From assembly GCA_019247305.1 (NCBI GenBank), contig JAFAPC010000185.1, forward strand, positions 29,935 through 93,934: a stretch of DNA of 64,000 nucleotides, given 5' to 3'. Source of the DNA: Pseudonocardiales bacterium (GTDB taxonomy: Bacteria > Actinomycetota > Actinomycetes > Mycobacteriales > Pseudonocardiaceae). The notes below the pieces were generated by a model that had not been told where the DNA came from, ran no database searches, and saw only the letters and a list, made by a program, of their open reading frames with translations. Below are positions 8,705-17,112 of this stretch, one piece after another. How positions within the stretch are numbered: position 1 is the first letter of the stretch; each line of letters opens with the position of its first letter. The translations under genes were made by a program, and so were the position numbers.

Positions 8705-8747
8705 GAGGTTGCCTAGGACGATCGTCACGATCGTCCTAGGCAACCTC
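8705..8747. repeat. Perfect 21-bp inverted repeat with a 1-nt centre
   Basis: Bases 8705-8725 and 8727-8747 are exact reverse complements around a single C at 8726. The palindrome starts 28 bp upstream of the first crcB start codon, with the sub-palindromes CCTAGG and CGATCG in each arm. A loop this small is poor for a transcription terminator, so an operator for a symmetric regulator or a cruciform-forming site is more likely. Confidence 0.85.
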
Positions 8748-8902
8748 ACTCTCGCGGGACCCCCATAGGGCTAACGCCTACCGTGTGTTGCCTATCACGC
8801 CAGACGTGAGCACCCCCGAAACATACCATTGGGTGTGTTTGCGCCGCTACCTGAGAAGTTCATGCACCTCTATGGGCTTCAAACGGGTAGCTTCAAAGCG
8901 TC

Positions 8903-9586
8903 ATGTCCAGCACCGGTGCTGCCCGATCCGGGGCCGGCGACCGCGATGCCTCCGCACGCCGGGCCACGCTGCAGCCACGGGCCCGGGCCACCCGGCTGGC
9001 CATCCTGACTGCCGCCGCCGAGCACTTTGCCCGAAACGGCTACCACGCCACCTCGCTGGACAGCGTGCTGGCCGACAGCGGCGGGACCAAAGGAGCGCTG
9101 TACTTCCACTTCGCCTCTAAGGAGGCCCTGGCCCGAGCCGTCGTCGCCGAGATGGCCCGTGGCTTGGAAGAGCTTCGCGAGCAGGTCAGTGGTCGTGGGC
9201 TTGACCCGCTCTCGACGCTGGTAGCGCTGGTCGAGGGAGTGACCTTCCAGCTGATCGACAACCCGATTGCCCGAGGTGGCATGCGGCTGCTCAACGACCT
9301 GCCGGTGTGCGCCCAAGACACGCCCGGGCACTACGGCGTCGGCGAACGTAACGCGCTGGCGCTGTTGACCCAGGCCGCGCAGGCCGGCCTGCTCCGGGAA
9401 GGGATGGAGCCGGCGTCGTTGGCCCGGCAGATCGTCGCGGTGGTAGCTGGCCACCGGCAGGTCTGCCACGCCGTGGACGGCTGCCGCACCCTGCGGCAGC
9501 GCCTCGATGAGGCCTGGGCTCTGCTGCTTCCGGCAATCGCCACCGACGCGTGGCTGGCTGCCTGGCGTGCCACCCGCGCCCAGTAG
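8903..9586 (+). CDS. TetR-family regulator, gamma-butyrolactone receptor-like
   Basis: A 227-residue protein with a TetR helix-turn-helix at about residues 30-78 (RLAILTAAAEHFARNGYHAT, then GTKGALYFHFASKEALARAV). The KGALYFHF-x-SKE pattern and total length are typical of ArpA/ScbR-type gamma-butyrolactone receptors, which repress secondary-metabolite genes until an autoregulator binds. The C-terminal ligand domain is too diverged for me to confirm that subgroup. No butyrolactone synthase is nearby, so an orphan or pseudo-receptor role is possible. Start ATG 8903. A terminator-like hairpin follows at 9641-9677. Confidence 0.75.
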   Translation: MSSTGAARSGAGDRDASARRATLQPRARATRLAILTAAAEHFARNGYHATSLDSVLADSGGTKGALYFHFASKEALARAVVAEMARGLEELREQVSGRGLDPLSTLVALVEGVTFQLIDNPIARGGMRLLNDLPVCAQDTPGHYGVGERNALALLTQAAQAGLLREGMEPASLARQIVAVVAGHRQVCHAVDGCRTLRQRLDEAWALLLPAIATDAWLAAWRATRAQ

Positions 9587-9640
9587 CGCTCCAGCAGGAT
9601 GTCACCTTCCGCGCCATCGCCGGTGGGGGGTAGTTCCAAG

Positions 9641-9677
9641 GGCCCCGGCGTCACGGGGGCAACGCGACGCCGGGGCC
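9641..9677. terminator. GC-rich hairpin between convergent genes
   Basis: GGCCCCGGCGTC at 9641-9652 and GACGCCGGGGCC at 9666-9677 form a perfect 12-bp stem with a 13-nt loop. It lies between the TetR gene and the convergent gene ending at 9815 and can serve as a bidirectional, U-poor terminator typical of actinomycetes. Nothing else is seen in 9587-9814. Confidence 0.6.
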
Positions 9678-9814
9678 ATAAACCCGATCCGCCCGGGCGC
9701 GGTCGGACAGATCGGGGGCTTGAGTGCGGCAGGGTTGGTGGACCACTGGGGATTGGTGCAGTCGGACCGGAACCAGCCCTCGGTAGGCGGCGGCCTACCC
9801 CAGCTGCCGCGAGA

Positions 9815-10693
9815 TCAGTCCGGTGAGGTGCCGGGTTGCGCAGCAGGAGACCATGGCAGGTCGCTGGCGCTGAGGTACCGCAGGCGATGCAACAGAGCGG
9901 GACCGGATGTGGCCCAGCGGTCACGCACCGCGACGTCCGGGGCGCCCTTGGTGCCCGCACCGCTTCCGGTGCCGCTGGCCATGCCGGCCGAGGTGGTACT
10001 GGGCAGCGGACTCGGCGCCGCCGGGTCGTCGCCGGGTGCGGCGGGCTGGAATGAGGGCTGCGCGGTGGGCGCGGTGGCGTGGACCGGGGCGGCGGGTGGA
10101 ACGCGGTCCACGACGGTAGGCCTAGTGGGAGCGCCGAGGGTGGGCGCCGGAGCTGGTGCGGCCGCTGCCCGCATGGCGGGCTGGGCGGTCTGGGCGGGCG
10201 GAAGGGGCGCGGGTTTCTCGTCCAGGGCGTGCGAGCGCACACCGGCGCGGTCCTGGATGGGCCGGGACAGCGGAAGCGGGATTCGGCCAGTCAGGGCTCG
10301 GACCAGCGGGCTTGACACACCGGCGGCGCCCACGATGGGTTGCGCTCCGTCGAGCTTCACCAGGGGGCCGAGCTTCACCAGGGGCGCGACGGACCGCCAC
10401 GGTGCTGAAACGGCCGACGGTGCTGCGACGAGAGAGCGCACCGCCGTGACGGTCGAGGCGGCCGTGGTCGACGAACCGGGGTCCGTGCCAGTCAGGTCGT
10501 TGCCACCTGGGCTGCTGACCACCTGGGCCGGGCCGGTGACCGGCTGCCCCAGGTTCTCCTCCGCAAGGCCGATTCCTGACCCGAGCAGCCATCCCGCGAC
10601 GACCAGCCCGCCGAGTACGAGGGCTCGCGACAGTGCGCGCAGCACCCCGTCGGGCGCGTAACGCGCCCGCCTCGTCGCGGGGATGGCGGCCAC
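9815..10693 (-). CDS. Secreted Pro/Ala-rich hypothetical protein
   Basis: A 292-residue protein starting at GTG 10693, preceded by a GAGGGGG ribosome site. It has a basic N-terminus, a hydrophobic core (ALVLGGLVVAGWLLGSGIGL) and a likely signal-peptidase site after GLAEE, so it should be exported. The mature part is low complexity, dominated by Pro, Ala, Ser and Thr (for example PAPAPTLGAPTRPTVV), with a duplicated short unit VKLGPLVKL near residue 105. This composition suits a wall-spanning or disordered surface protein. No enzymatic motif is visible. Confidence 0.6.
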   Translation of the reverse strand: MAAIPATRRARYAPDGVLRALSRALVLGGLVVAGWLLGSGIGLAEENLGQPVTGPAQVVSSPGGNDLTGTDPGSSTTAASTVTAVRSLVAAPSAVSAPWRSVAPLVKLGPLVKLDGAQPIVGAAGVSSPLVRALTGRIPLPLSRPIQDRAGVRSHALDEKPAPLPPAQTAQPAMRAAAAPAPAPTLGAPTRPTVVDRVPPAAPVHATAPTAQPSFQPAAPGDDPAAPSPLPSTTSAGMASGTGSGAGTKGAPDVAVRDRWATSGPALLHRLRYLSASDLPWSPAAQPGTSPD

Positions 10694-10796
10694 GGTTCCC
10701 CCTCTAACCTCTCCGCCCAGTCCAGCTTTACCGGACCATGGTAGCGGTAACACTACACGCTGTGACCGCTCAAGGGAAGATCTGCCGTCGTCCGCA

Positions 10797-10844
10797 GAGC
10801 TGTCCGCAAAGCTGTCCTCGGGGCTGTCCTAGGGGCTGGCCTCA
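10797..10844. repeat. Four tandem 12-bp repeats
   Basis: Units at 10797-10808 (GAGCTGTCCGCA), 10809-10820 (AAGCTGTCCTCG), 10821-10832 (GGGCTGTCCTAG) and 10833-10844 (GGGCTGGCCTCA). They share the core GCTG-T/G-CC and lie just beyond the 3' end of the aminotransferase gene, in non-coding DNA. Confidence 0.7.
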
Positions 10845-10857
10845 GGGCGGTATGCCG

Positions 10858-12036
10858 TCACGGCCTGACGCAAGCCAGGCGAGCAACCGCCTCGTCGAGC
10901 ACGTCGGCGCGCTTGCAGAACGCGAAGCGCACCATATGTCGCCACGGTGCCGGGTCATCGACGAAGGCCTGCACCGGTATCGCCGCCACACCGGCGCGCT
11001 CCGGCAACGTGCGGCAGAACTCCAGGCCATCGGAGTACCCCAGCGGCCGGATGTCCGCACAGAGGAAGTAGGTCCCCTCGGATCGATGCACCCCAAACCC
11101 CGCCGCGCGCAAGCCGGCAGCCAGCCGGTGGTGCTTGTCCTGCAATGCCCTCCGGTGTGCGGCCACCCAGTCTTGCTCGGTGCGCAGGGCACGGGCCACC
11201 GCCGGCTGGAACGGGGCCCCGCCGACGAAGGTGAGGAACTGCTTGGCCGCCAGGGTCGCGGCCACCAGGTGTGCGGGCCCGCACACCCAGCCGATTTTCC
11301 AGCCGGTGACGCTGAACGTCTTGCCCGCGCTGGAGACGGACAGCGTGCGCTGGGCCATTCCCGGGAACGCGGCGATCGGCAGGTGACGGGCTCCGTCGAA
11401 CACCAGGTGCTCATACACCTCGTCGGTGATCACCAACAGGTCGTGCTCCACCGCGAGCCCCGCCAGCGCCGTCAGCTCGGGCCGGCGCAGCACGGTGCCG
11501 GTGGGGTTGTGCGGGCTGTTGATCAGTAGCGCCCGGGTGGTGGGCGTGATCGCGCCGGCCAGTGCGTCGAGGTCCAGCGCGAACCCGTCCCCGTCGGCGG
11601 TCAGCGACACGCAGCGGCGCCGCGCGCCGGCCAGCGCGACCGCGGCGGCGTAGGAGTCGTAGTAGGGCTCGATGAGCAGCACCTCGTCGCCCGGCTGGAC
11701 CAGGGCCAGCAGTGCGGCACTGATCGCTTCGGTGGCGCCGACGGTGATCAGCACCTCGGTGTCCGGATCGTGCACCAGGCCGTAGTGGGCTGCGCGGTAC
11801 TCGGCGACGGCCTGACGCAGCTCCGGGATGCCCTTCCCGGGGGGATACTGGTTGTGCCCGCTGGCGATGGCCACCTGGGCAGCCACCAGCATGCTCGCCG
11901 GGCCGTCGGTGTCCGGGAAGCCCTGGCCGAGGTTCACCGCGTCGGTGCGCGCCGCCAGCTCGGTCATCTCCGCGAAGATCGTCGAGGCGAAGGGCTGCAG
12001 CCGGGGAAGAAGTCCGTGGGTTCGCACAGCTGCCAT
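10858..12036 (-). CDS. dapC: PLP-dependent aminotransferase, probable N-succinyldiaminopimelate aminotransferase
   Basis: A 392-residue class I/II aminotransferase. Visible features are NLGQGFPDTDGP near the N-terminus, the NSPHNPTG substrate/PLP loop, the SAGKTFSVTGWKIGW segment with the Schiff-base Lys, and a C-terminal Arg in WRHMVRFAFCK. This pattern is typical of actinobacterial DapC/YbdL-type enzymes, which transaminate N-succinyl-L,L-diaminopimelate precursors in lysine and peptidoglycan synthesis; a kynurenine or methionine aminotransferase role is the main alternative. ATG 12036 is chosen as the domain starts there. It is divergent from the DUF445 gene with a 38-bp gap. Confidence 0.75.
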   Translation of the reverse strand: MAAVRTHGLLPRLQPFASTIFAEMTELAARTDAVNLGQGFPDTDGPASMLVAAQVAIASGHNQYPPGKGIPELRQAVAEYRAAHYGLVHDPDTEVLITVGATEAISAALLALVQPGDEVLLIEPYYDSYAAAVALAGARRRCVSLTADGDGFALDLDALAGAITPTTRALLINSPHNPTGTVLRRPELTALAGLAVEHDLLVITDEVYEHLVFDGARHLPIAAFPGMAQRTLSVSSAGKTFSVTGWKIGWVCGPAHLVAATLAAKQFLTFVGGAPFQPAVARALRTEQDWVAAHRRALQDKHHRLAAGLRAAGFGVHRSEGTYFLCADIRPLGYSDGLEFCRTLPERAGVAAIPVQAFVDDPAPWRHMVRFAFCKRADVLDEAVARLACVRP

Positions 12037-12074
12037 CCTGCTGCACCGCCCCTGGGCCAGGCACAATCGGCAGC

Positions 12075-13337
12075 GTGGAGCTGACCAGCAACGAGCAGGC
12101 CAAGCAGCGGGGGCTGCGCCGGATGAAGGCGGTCGCGCTGGCGTTCCTGTTGGGCGCCGCGGTGGTGTACGTGCTGGCGCGGCTCACCGAGAACTTCCAG
12201 GGGGGCGCCTATGGGTGGGTGGGGTACCTGGCGGCGATGGCCGAGGCCAGCATGGTCGGCGCGCTGGCCGACTGGTTCGCCGTGACCGCCCTGTTCCGCC
12301 ACCCCCTCGGGTTGCCGATTCCGCACACCGCGATCATCCCGCGCAAGAAGGATGCACTCGGGGAGAACCTTGGCGACTTCGTCGGTGACAATTTTCTCGC
12401 CCAAGCGGTGGTGGCCGACAAGCTGCGCCGGGTAGGGATCGGGGTTCGGCTGGGTGGCTGGCTGGCGCAGCCCCACAACGCCGAGCGCGTCACCGCGGAG
12501 CTCGCTACCGCGGTGCGGGCCGCGGTGACCGTGCTGCGCGACGACGACGTGCAAGCGGTGCTGGAGCACGCGCTGGTGAAACGTTTCCTTGAGCAACCCT
12601 GGGGACCACCGTTGGGTCGGTTGCTCGGCCAGCTGCTCACCGACGGGGCGCACCACAAACTCGTTGATCTGATCACCGAGCGGGCCTATGAGTGGGTCCG
12701 CGACAACCACGGCGCGGTGTTGCGAGTGGTCAGCCAGCGCTTGCCGGACTGGTCGCCGAGGTTCGTCGACGAACTGGTCGCCGACAAGCTGTACGGGGAG
12801 GTGTTGGCGTTCGCTTGGGCGGTGCGTATCGAGCCTCACCACCCCATGCGCACAGCGGTGGACACCTTCTTGATGGAGTTCGCCCAGGATCTCCGGACCG
12901 ACCCGGCGACGATCGAGCGCGCCGAGGCGGTCAAGCTGCAGGTCCTGGCGCACCCTGAGGTTCAGATCCTGCTCGCCTCGGCGTGGGGAAACGCGAAGAA
13001 GATGCTGCTCGCCGCGGCGGAGGACCCGTCCTCGGAGCTGCGACGCCGGATGCGCACTACGCTGGTGGCGCTGGGCGGGCGGCTGGGGCGGGACGCGGAG
13101 CTGCGCTTCAAGATGGAGGACTGGCTCCAGGGGGTGGCCAGTTACGTGATCTCCAACTACCGCAGGGAGATCATCACTCTGATCACCGACACGGTGGCGC
13201 GCTGGGATGCCCAGGAGACCTCCCGCAAGGTGGAGCTGCAGGTAGGCCGGGATCTCCAGTTCATCCGGATCAACGGCACCGTGATCGGTGCGCTGGCCGG
13301 CCTGGCCATCCACCTCGTCTCGCAACTTTTACTGTGA
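12075..13337 (+). CDS. DUF445 family membrane-associated protein
   Basis: A 420-residue protein with an N-terminal membrane helix (KAVALAFLLGAAVVYVLARL) and the DUF445 hallmark ASMVGALADWFAVTALFRHP followed by PIPHTAIIPRKKD. A long helical cytoplasmic domain follows, and a C-terminal hydrophobic helix (INGTVIGALAGLAIHLVSQL). These proteins are widespread in actinobacteria and their biochemical role is not established. Start is GTG 12075. It sits between core metabolic and membrane genes with no obvious operon partner except the DUF2516 gene 57 bp downstream. Confidence 0.8.
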   Translation: MELTSNEQAKQRGLRRMKAVALAFLLGAAVVYVLARLTENFQGGAYGWVGYLAAMAEASMVGALADWFAVTALFRHPLGLPIPHTAIIPRKKDALGENLGDFVGDNFLAQAVVADKLRRVGIGVRLGGWLAQPHNAERVTAELATAVRAAVTVLRDDDVQAVLEHALVKRFLEQPWGPPLGRLLGQLLTDGAHHKLVDLITERAYEWVRDNHGAVLRVVSQRLPDWSPRFVDELVADKLYGEVLAFAWAVRIEPHHPMRTAVDTFLMEFAQDLRTDPATIERAEAVKLQVLAHPEVQILLASAWGNAKKMLLAAAEDPSSELRRRMRTTLVALGGRLGRDAELRFKMEDWLQGVASYVISNYRREIITLITDTVARWDAQETSRKVELQVGRDLQFIRINGTVIGALAGLAIHLVSQLLL

Positions 13338-13394
13338 CGATTACCGGCGTGCTGGGACTCTTTCGCTCGGCCGTCCTCCGCGTATCCTGGCCAG

Positions 13395-13703
13395 GTGCTG
13401 CTGCAGTCGTTGGATTTCTGGGTCTTCGAGATCCTGTACTGGCTGGCGATCCCGGTCGGGCTTTTCGCGTTCATCCACGCTGCGCTCCAGCGGGCTGATG
13501 CCTACACCGCGACCGACAAGCTGACTAAGCCGGCCTGGTTGGGCATCACCGGTGGCGCCACCGCCGCCCTAGTCCTGTTCGCTCCGTCGTGGTGGGAAGG
13601 TTTCTTCCTGACGTTCTGGCTGCTCGCCCTGGTGGCGGTGCTGGTCTACATCGTGGACGTCAAACCTGCGGTGACTGAGGTGCAGCGCCGTCCACGCTGG
13701 TAA
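13395..13703 (+). CDS. DUF2516 family small membrane protein
   Basis: A 102-residue protein with three hydrophobic helices (about residues 8-28, 45-62 and 65-87), matching the actinobacterial DUF2516 family. It has a short charged C-terminus. Function unknown; it commonly lies in conserved chromosomal context, which supports this part of the window being core genome. Confidence 0.75.
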   Translation: MLLQSLDFWVFEILYWLAIPVGLFAFIHAALQRADAYTATDKLTKPAWLGITGGATAALVLFAPSWWEGFFLTFWLLALVAVLVYIVDVKPAVTEVQRRPRW

Positions 13704-13745
13704 GCGCCCGGCGTGGGCCGGGAACACCGTCCCCGGGTGGTAACC

Positions 13746-13763
13746 CATGCACGGCCGTGCATG
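13746..13763. promoter_or_regulatory. Perfect 18-bp palindrome upstream of the cation exporter
   Basis: CATGCACGG at 13746-13754 and CCGTGCATG at 13755-13763 are exact inverted copies with no spacer, ending 31 bp before the exporter start codon. Position and symmetry suggest the operator of a dimeric metal-responsive repressor (ArsR/CzrA-like or TetR). No such regulator is encoded next to it. Confidence 0.5.
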
Positions 13764-13794
13764 TCTGTCGGGGCAGGTCGGTATGGTGACGCGC

Positions 13795-14724
13795 ATGGGT
13801 GACCATCGGCATGAGTATGGTGGCGCAGCGTCAGACCGTCGCCGGCTGGGCTGGGCACTGGCGATCATCTCGGTCGTGCTGCTGGCCGAGGCTCTCGGCG
13901 CCGCCCTGACCGGCTCGCTGGCCTTGCTCGCCGATGTCGGCCATCTGGTGACTGACGTGCTGGGCCTGGCGGCCGCGTTGCTCGCCACCGTGCTCGCCCA
14001 GCGCCCACCCACCCACGCCCGCACCTACGGCCTGGGCCGTGCGGAGGTCCTTGCCGCCGCGCTCAACGCGCTGGTGCTCCTGGTGGTGGGCGCAGTGGTG
14101 GCGGGGCGGGCGGTGCTTCGGCTGGCCGCAGCGCCACCGGTCGCCGGGGTCCCGCTGCTGGCGCTCGGAGCACTCGGGCTGGTCGGCAACCTGGCCGCGT
14201 TGGCGGTGCTCACCCGTGCCGGCCCCGGCCTCGACGGATCGCACCAGCGCGGCCTCAACTTACGCGGCGCGCTGCTGGAGGTGGCCAGCGATGTGCTCGG
14301 CTCCCTGGCGGTGCTTGGGGTGGCGCTGGTGACGCTCACCACTGGCTGGCGTCTGGCTGACCCGGTGGCGTCCCTGGTGATCGCCGCCCTGATCGTGCCG
14401 CGGGCGCTGGCGCTGCTGCGTGAGGCGGCGCACGTGCTGCTGGAGGGCACCCCGCGCGAGGTGGACACCACGGAGGTGGACCGGGTGCTGCGGACGGTGC
14501 CGGGGGTGCGTGAGGTGCACGACCTGCACCTGTGGACGATCACCTCAGGCCGGCATGTGGTTTCCGCGCACCTGGTGGTCGAGGAGGAGACGCGGTCGCT
14601 GCGCTGTGGGGACGCCTCCGTACTCGATGCCGCCGCGACGGCGCTGCGCCGCCACTTCGGGCTCACGCACAGCACCTTGCAGGTCGAGCACGCCGAGCAC
14701 GCTGACCACGAGCACACCTGCTGA
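13795..14724 (+). CDS. Cation diffusion facilitator (zinc-type) exporter
   Basis: A 309-residue CDF transporter, close in layout to CzcD/ZitB. Six membrane helices are visible; the metal-site motifs are HVLTD-like ADVGHLVTDVLGL (helix II) and GALLEVASDVLGSL (helix V), giving the His/Asp and Asp ligands. The cytoplasmic C-terminal domain (VPGVREVHDLHLWTITSGRH) ends in a His/Cys-rich tail. It should export Zn2+ or similar ions by proton antiport. ATG 13795 is preferred to the upstream in-frame ATG 13747, which lies in the palindrome. Its last ~50 bp are repeated at 22.4 kb. Confidence 0.88.
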   Translation: MGDHRHEYGGAASDRRRLGWALAIISVVLLAEALGAALTGSLALLADVGHLVTDVLGLAAALLATVLAQRPPTHARTYGLGRAEVLAAALNALVLLVVGAVVAGRAVLRLAAAPPVAGVPLLALGALGLVGNLAALAVLTRAGPGLDGSHQRGLNLRGALLEVASDVLGSLAVLGVALVTLTTGWRLADPVASLVIAALIVPRALALLREAAHVLLEGTPREVDTTEVDRVLRTVPGVREVHDLHLWTITSGRHVVSAHLVVEEETRSLRCGDASVLDAAATALRRHFGLTHSTLQVEHAEHADHEHTC

Positions 14725-14813
14725 GCTCAGCCGGCGCGGGTGGCGTTCACCAAAGCGGTATCGCCACCCGCGCCCGAGAGTGTGCCCAGCGCCCAGGTGT
14801 CGGTGTGCAGGCT
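14671..14813. repeat. Left copy of a duplicated gene junction flanking an insertion
   Basis: From 14671 the sequence (end of the CDF gene, its stop, then the opposite-strand end of an isomerase-type gene) matches 22422-22510, apart from an 18-nt gap and a 12-nt insertion in the right copy. After about 14766 it continues as a second block (14768-14813) resembling 22686-22730 inside the isomerase gene, with the ~180 nt between them lost. This is therefore a decayed end of the MDMPI gene found complete at 22474-23193. Confidence 0.7.
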
Positions 14814-14816
14814 GGT

Positions 14817-15509
14817 TCACTCGTGCGGGAGTTCCCTGCCGGGCAGGGGGCCAAAATGGGCCACGGGGCGACGCCCGTAGGCGGCCCACAGCCGGTCACC
14901 CATACTGAAGTGCCACCATTCAGCGGGATAGTTGATAAATCCCACGTCGGTGAGGCAGCGGGTCAGAAGTTCTCGGCGCCACCGCACCGTGTCGGTGACG
15001 GGGGCACGGGTCGGTGTCGCGGCGGTGAATTCTCCCACGCCCGTTCCCATCCACCACTCGGTCCCCCCAGCATCCGCCAGCGTGATGTCCACGGCCGCCC
15101 CGGTCTGATGCCCGCCGCCGGCGCTGCCCGGACACGCCACGACCAGCTTGGTTAGGCGATCGACCTCGCACGGCGTGGCCAACGGGTGCTTTCCCGCAAT
15201 CTTTGCGCGGGTCGCTGACCACAGTTGTTGCTGTCGCGCCAGGCTGCGGTAGGCATCCACGACCAGGAGTTGGACATCCTCGGGCAGGAGTTCGGCGGCC
15301 TGGCACAACGCACCCACGACCGAACGTCGGGCCAGGTGCGGCTGGTGGAGCCGGGCGTCGAGCAGCAGGCGGCCCGGCACGGTCGGGATCGGCTCCAGGG
15401 GCTCATCGCACTCCCGCACCGGGATACGCTGGACGTAATAGCCGGGAAGAACATCCCGCAGCCCCCACCGCCATAACACCCGATTGGCGACCGCTCGTAG
15501 TGATCTCAT
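14817..15509 (-). CDS. D-alanyl-D-alanine dipeptidase, VanX-like (peptidase M15D)
   Basis: A 230-residue M15D zinc peptidase. The VanX-type metal site is visible: GGGHQTGAAVDITL gives the first His and Asp ligands, and YPAEWWHFSM gives the catalytic Glu and last His. VDAYRSLARQQQLW holds the conserved Arg. Such enzymes cleave D-Ala-D-Ala or related dipeptides in wall turnover or glycopeptide resistance. No signal peptide is evident. Its ATG overlaps the stop of the upstream FemX-like gene by 4 bp, so the two wall-precursor genes form one unit. VanH/VanA partners are absent, so glycopeptide resistance is not implied. Confidence 0.8.
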   Translation of the reverse strand: MRSLRAVANRVLWRWGLRDVLPGYYVQRIPVRECDEPLEPIPTVPGRLLLDARLHQPHLARRSVVGALCQAAELLPEDVQLLVVDAYRSLARQQQLWSATRAKIAGKHPLATPCEVDRLTKLVVACPGSAGGGHQTGAAVDITLADAGGTEWWMGTGVGEFTAATPTRAPVTDTVRWRRELLTRCLTDVGFINYPAEWWHFSMGDRLWAAYGRRPVAHFGPLPGRELPHE

Positions 15510-16144
15510 CCGGCTACCCTCCTGAGGTACTGCTCAAAATCTTCATACAGTGGCTCATCAAGCGGATAACTCCATTCGCCGAGATACGCGGCAACGCGCC
15601 CGCCACTGCCAATCTTGAATCGCGTTATCCTGAACAACGGGTCGCTGGGATCAAGAGTGTCACTGACGCCGCGCAGGTCGTAGACCGACGCCCCGGCCGC
15701 GTGCGCGTCGGAGACCATCCGCCACTGAATCGCGTTCGAGGCATACACTTCCCGCTTCTGTTCCGCTGATCCCATGTAGGCACACCAAACGTGCTCGCCG
15801 ACCGTCACCATGATGGTTGCCGCCAGCACTTCCCCGTCGTGACGAGCTAGATACAACAGATGCTCCACCATCGGGTCCAACCAAGAAGCTATATTAGCGG
15901 CATACCAGTCCAGAACCGGCCCCTCAGGCAAGTATGCAAAACACCGACCGAACCCCGGTGGCCGCCGGTGGAGCACAAGTCCGGCACCGACTAACTCGCC
16001 GTTTTCAATCCAGCCGATCGACTCGGCACGCCAGTCAACCTTCACCTCGCCCCAGGACGGCCACTGCAGAAAACTCGATGCCCGAAGGCCGCGGAGAAAC
16101 GCCCGATGCTCCTGCGTGCTCACCGTCCGGACGTGCAACGACAT
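15506..16144 (-). pseudogene. FemX/MurM-like peptidoglycan aminoacyltransferase with a large internal deletion
   Basis: A 212-residue frame starting at ATG 16144. The first ~95 residues (SFLQWPSWGEVK, then LPEGPVLDW and ASWLDPMVEHL) match the N-terminal domain of FemABX transferases, and the last ~115 (ATIMVTVGEHVWCAYMGS, NAIQWRMVSDAHAAGASVYD, FKIGSGGRVAAYLGEW) match the C-terminal domain. Family members are ~340-370 residues; the middle ~140 residues, including the link between the two GNAT-like folds, are missing without loss of frame. The join falls between MVEHL and LYLARHDGE. Full-length homologues add amino acids from tRNA to lipid II; this product is unlikely to work. Confidence 0.7.
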
Positions 16145-16237
16145 ACTCTCCACAATCTGATCACACTGTGTAGTGGATCGTAGGGTAGTAGATCCTATGA
16201 CAAATCTGAGGTAGTCGGTAGGCAGGCTGAGCCCACC

Positions 16238-16855
16238 GTGCGCACGACCGGTTGGGTCAGGCGCGGCACCGCAGCATGCCCAGCATTGGTCCAGGCTCGG
16301 CTCCTCGCTGGCAGCGGCCTGCGCACAAGCGAGGCCTGCGGCCTTGATCGTGACCAGATCGATGTGGACACCGGTGTGCTGGTGGTGGCTGAGTCCAAGT
16401 TCGGCAAATCCCGGCAGGTGTTCCTGCATGAGGGCGCCATCGTCGCGTTGCGCGACTACCAACGCTGCCGCGATCGCTGGTGCCCCGCACCCGCCGCACC
16501 GAGCTTCTTCGTCTCGACCCGGGGCACCCGCCTGGATGCGCACAACATCACCCACACCTTCGCCGAACTGGTCGACGCCGCTGGTATCCAGGCACCGGTG
16601 GGGCGGCGTCGACCGCGGCTGCACGATCTGCGCCACTCGTTTACGGTCGCCACCCTGCTGGACTGGTACCGCGAGGGAGGGGACGTGCAAGCCCGCCTGC
16701 CGTTGTTGTCCACCTGGCTCGGCCACATCGACCCGAAGTCGACATATTGGTATCTGAACTCTCGGGAATTGCACCAGATGGGCGAGAAACCGCAGGTCGC
16801 CAGGTCAACATGGCAACGGAATGGTATCTGCGGTCAGAGTGTGACAGCTGTCTGA
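16238..16855 (+). pseudogene. C-terminal catalytic half of a RitB-type tyrosine recombinase
   Basis: From about 16285 the frame encodes a tyrosine-recombinase catalytic domain: LLAGSGLRTSEACGLDRDQI (first Arg), FGKSRQVFLH, RLHDLRHSF (His-x-x-Arg), LLSTWLGHIDPKSTYWYL (His and the nucleophilic Tyr). The N-terminal core-binding domain is missing and the first ~15 residues are unrelated. It belongs to the same subfamily as the fragment at 21725-22185, which ends exactly where this one begins, so the pair would rebuild one protein of about 320 residues. Confidence 0.75.
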
Positions 16856-17112
16856 CCAGGACGAATCGTCACCTGCTTGCATCTGGCGCACGATATGCCC
16901 GCCCAAGGAGATACCTGGGATGGCGTGCGGAGCAACAGAGTGCTGCCGCGCCGCTTCCGCTCCTCGGCGTGCTCGCGCACGCCTGCGGTGCGGGTCGGCT
17001 TGCCCACGAGCCATGTGGGTCACCTAAAGCGATGCATGCCGCACGGCGTGCTGGGCCGGCATTCGGACAGTTCTGATATCCGACGTCGCCAGAGGCCGTC
17101 TACCTCGAAGGA

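Noticed and set aside
8678..8902. Fluoride riboswitch upstream of crcB
   Set aside because: The conserved GGNGATGG start and the downstream CTGATG segment are absent on the leftward strand; only the 43-bp palindrome stands out.
9507..10661. Long rightward open frame of 384 codons
   Set aside because: It overlaps the TetR gene end and lies antisense to the secreted Pro/Ala-rich gene; its residues are those expected from the complementary strand of high-GC codons and it has no ribosome site.
16145..16774. N-terminal 210-codon extension of the FemX-like frame
   Set aside because: This part is antisense to the recombinase catalytic domain and shows no FemX similarity; the family N-terminus begins at ATG 16144.
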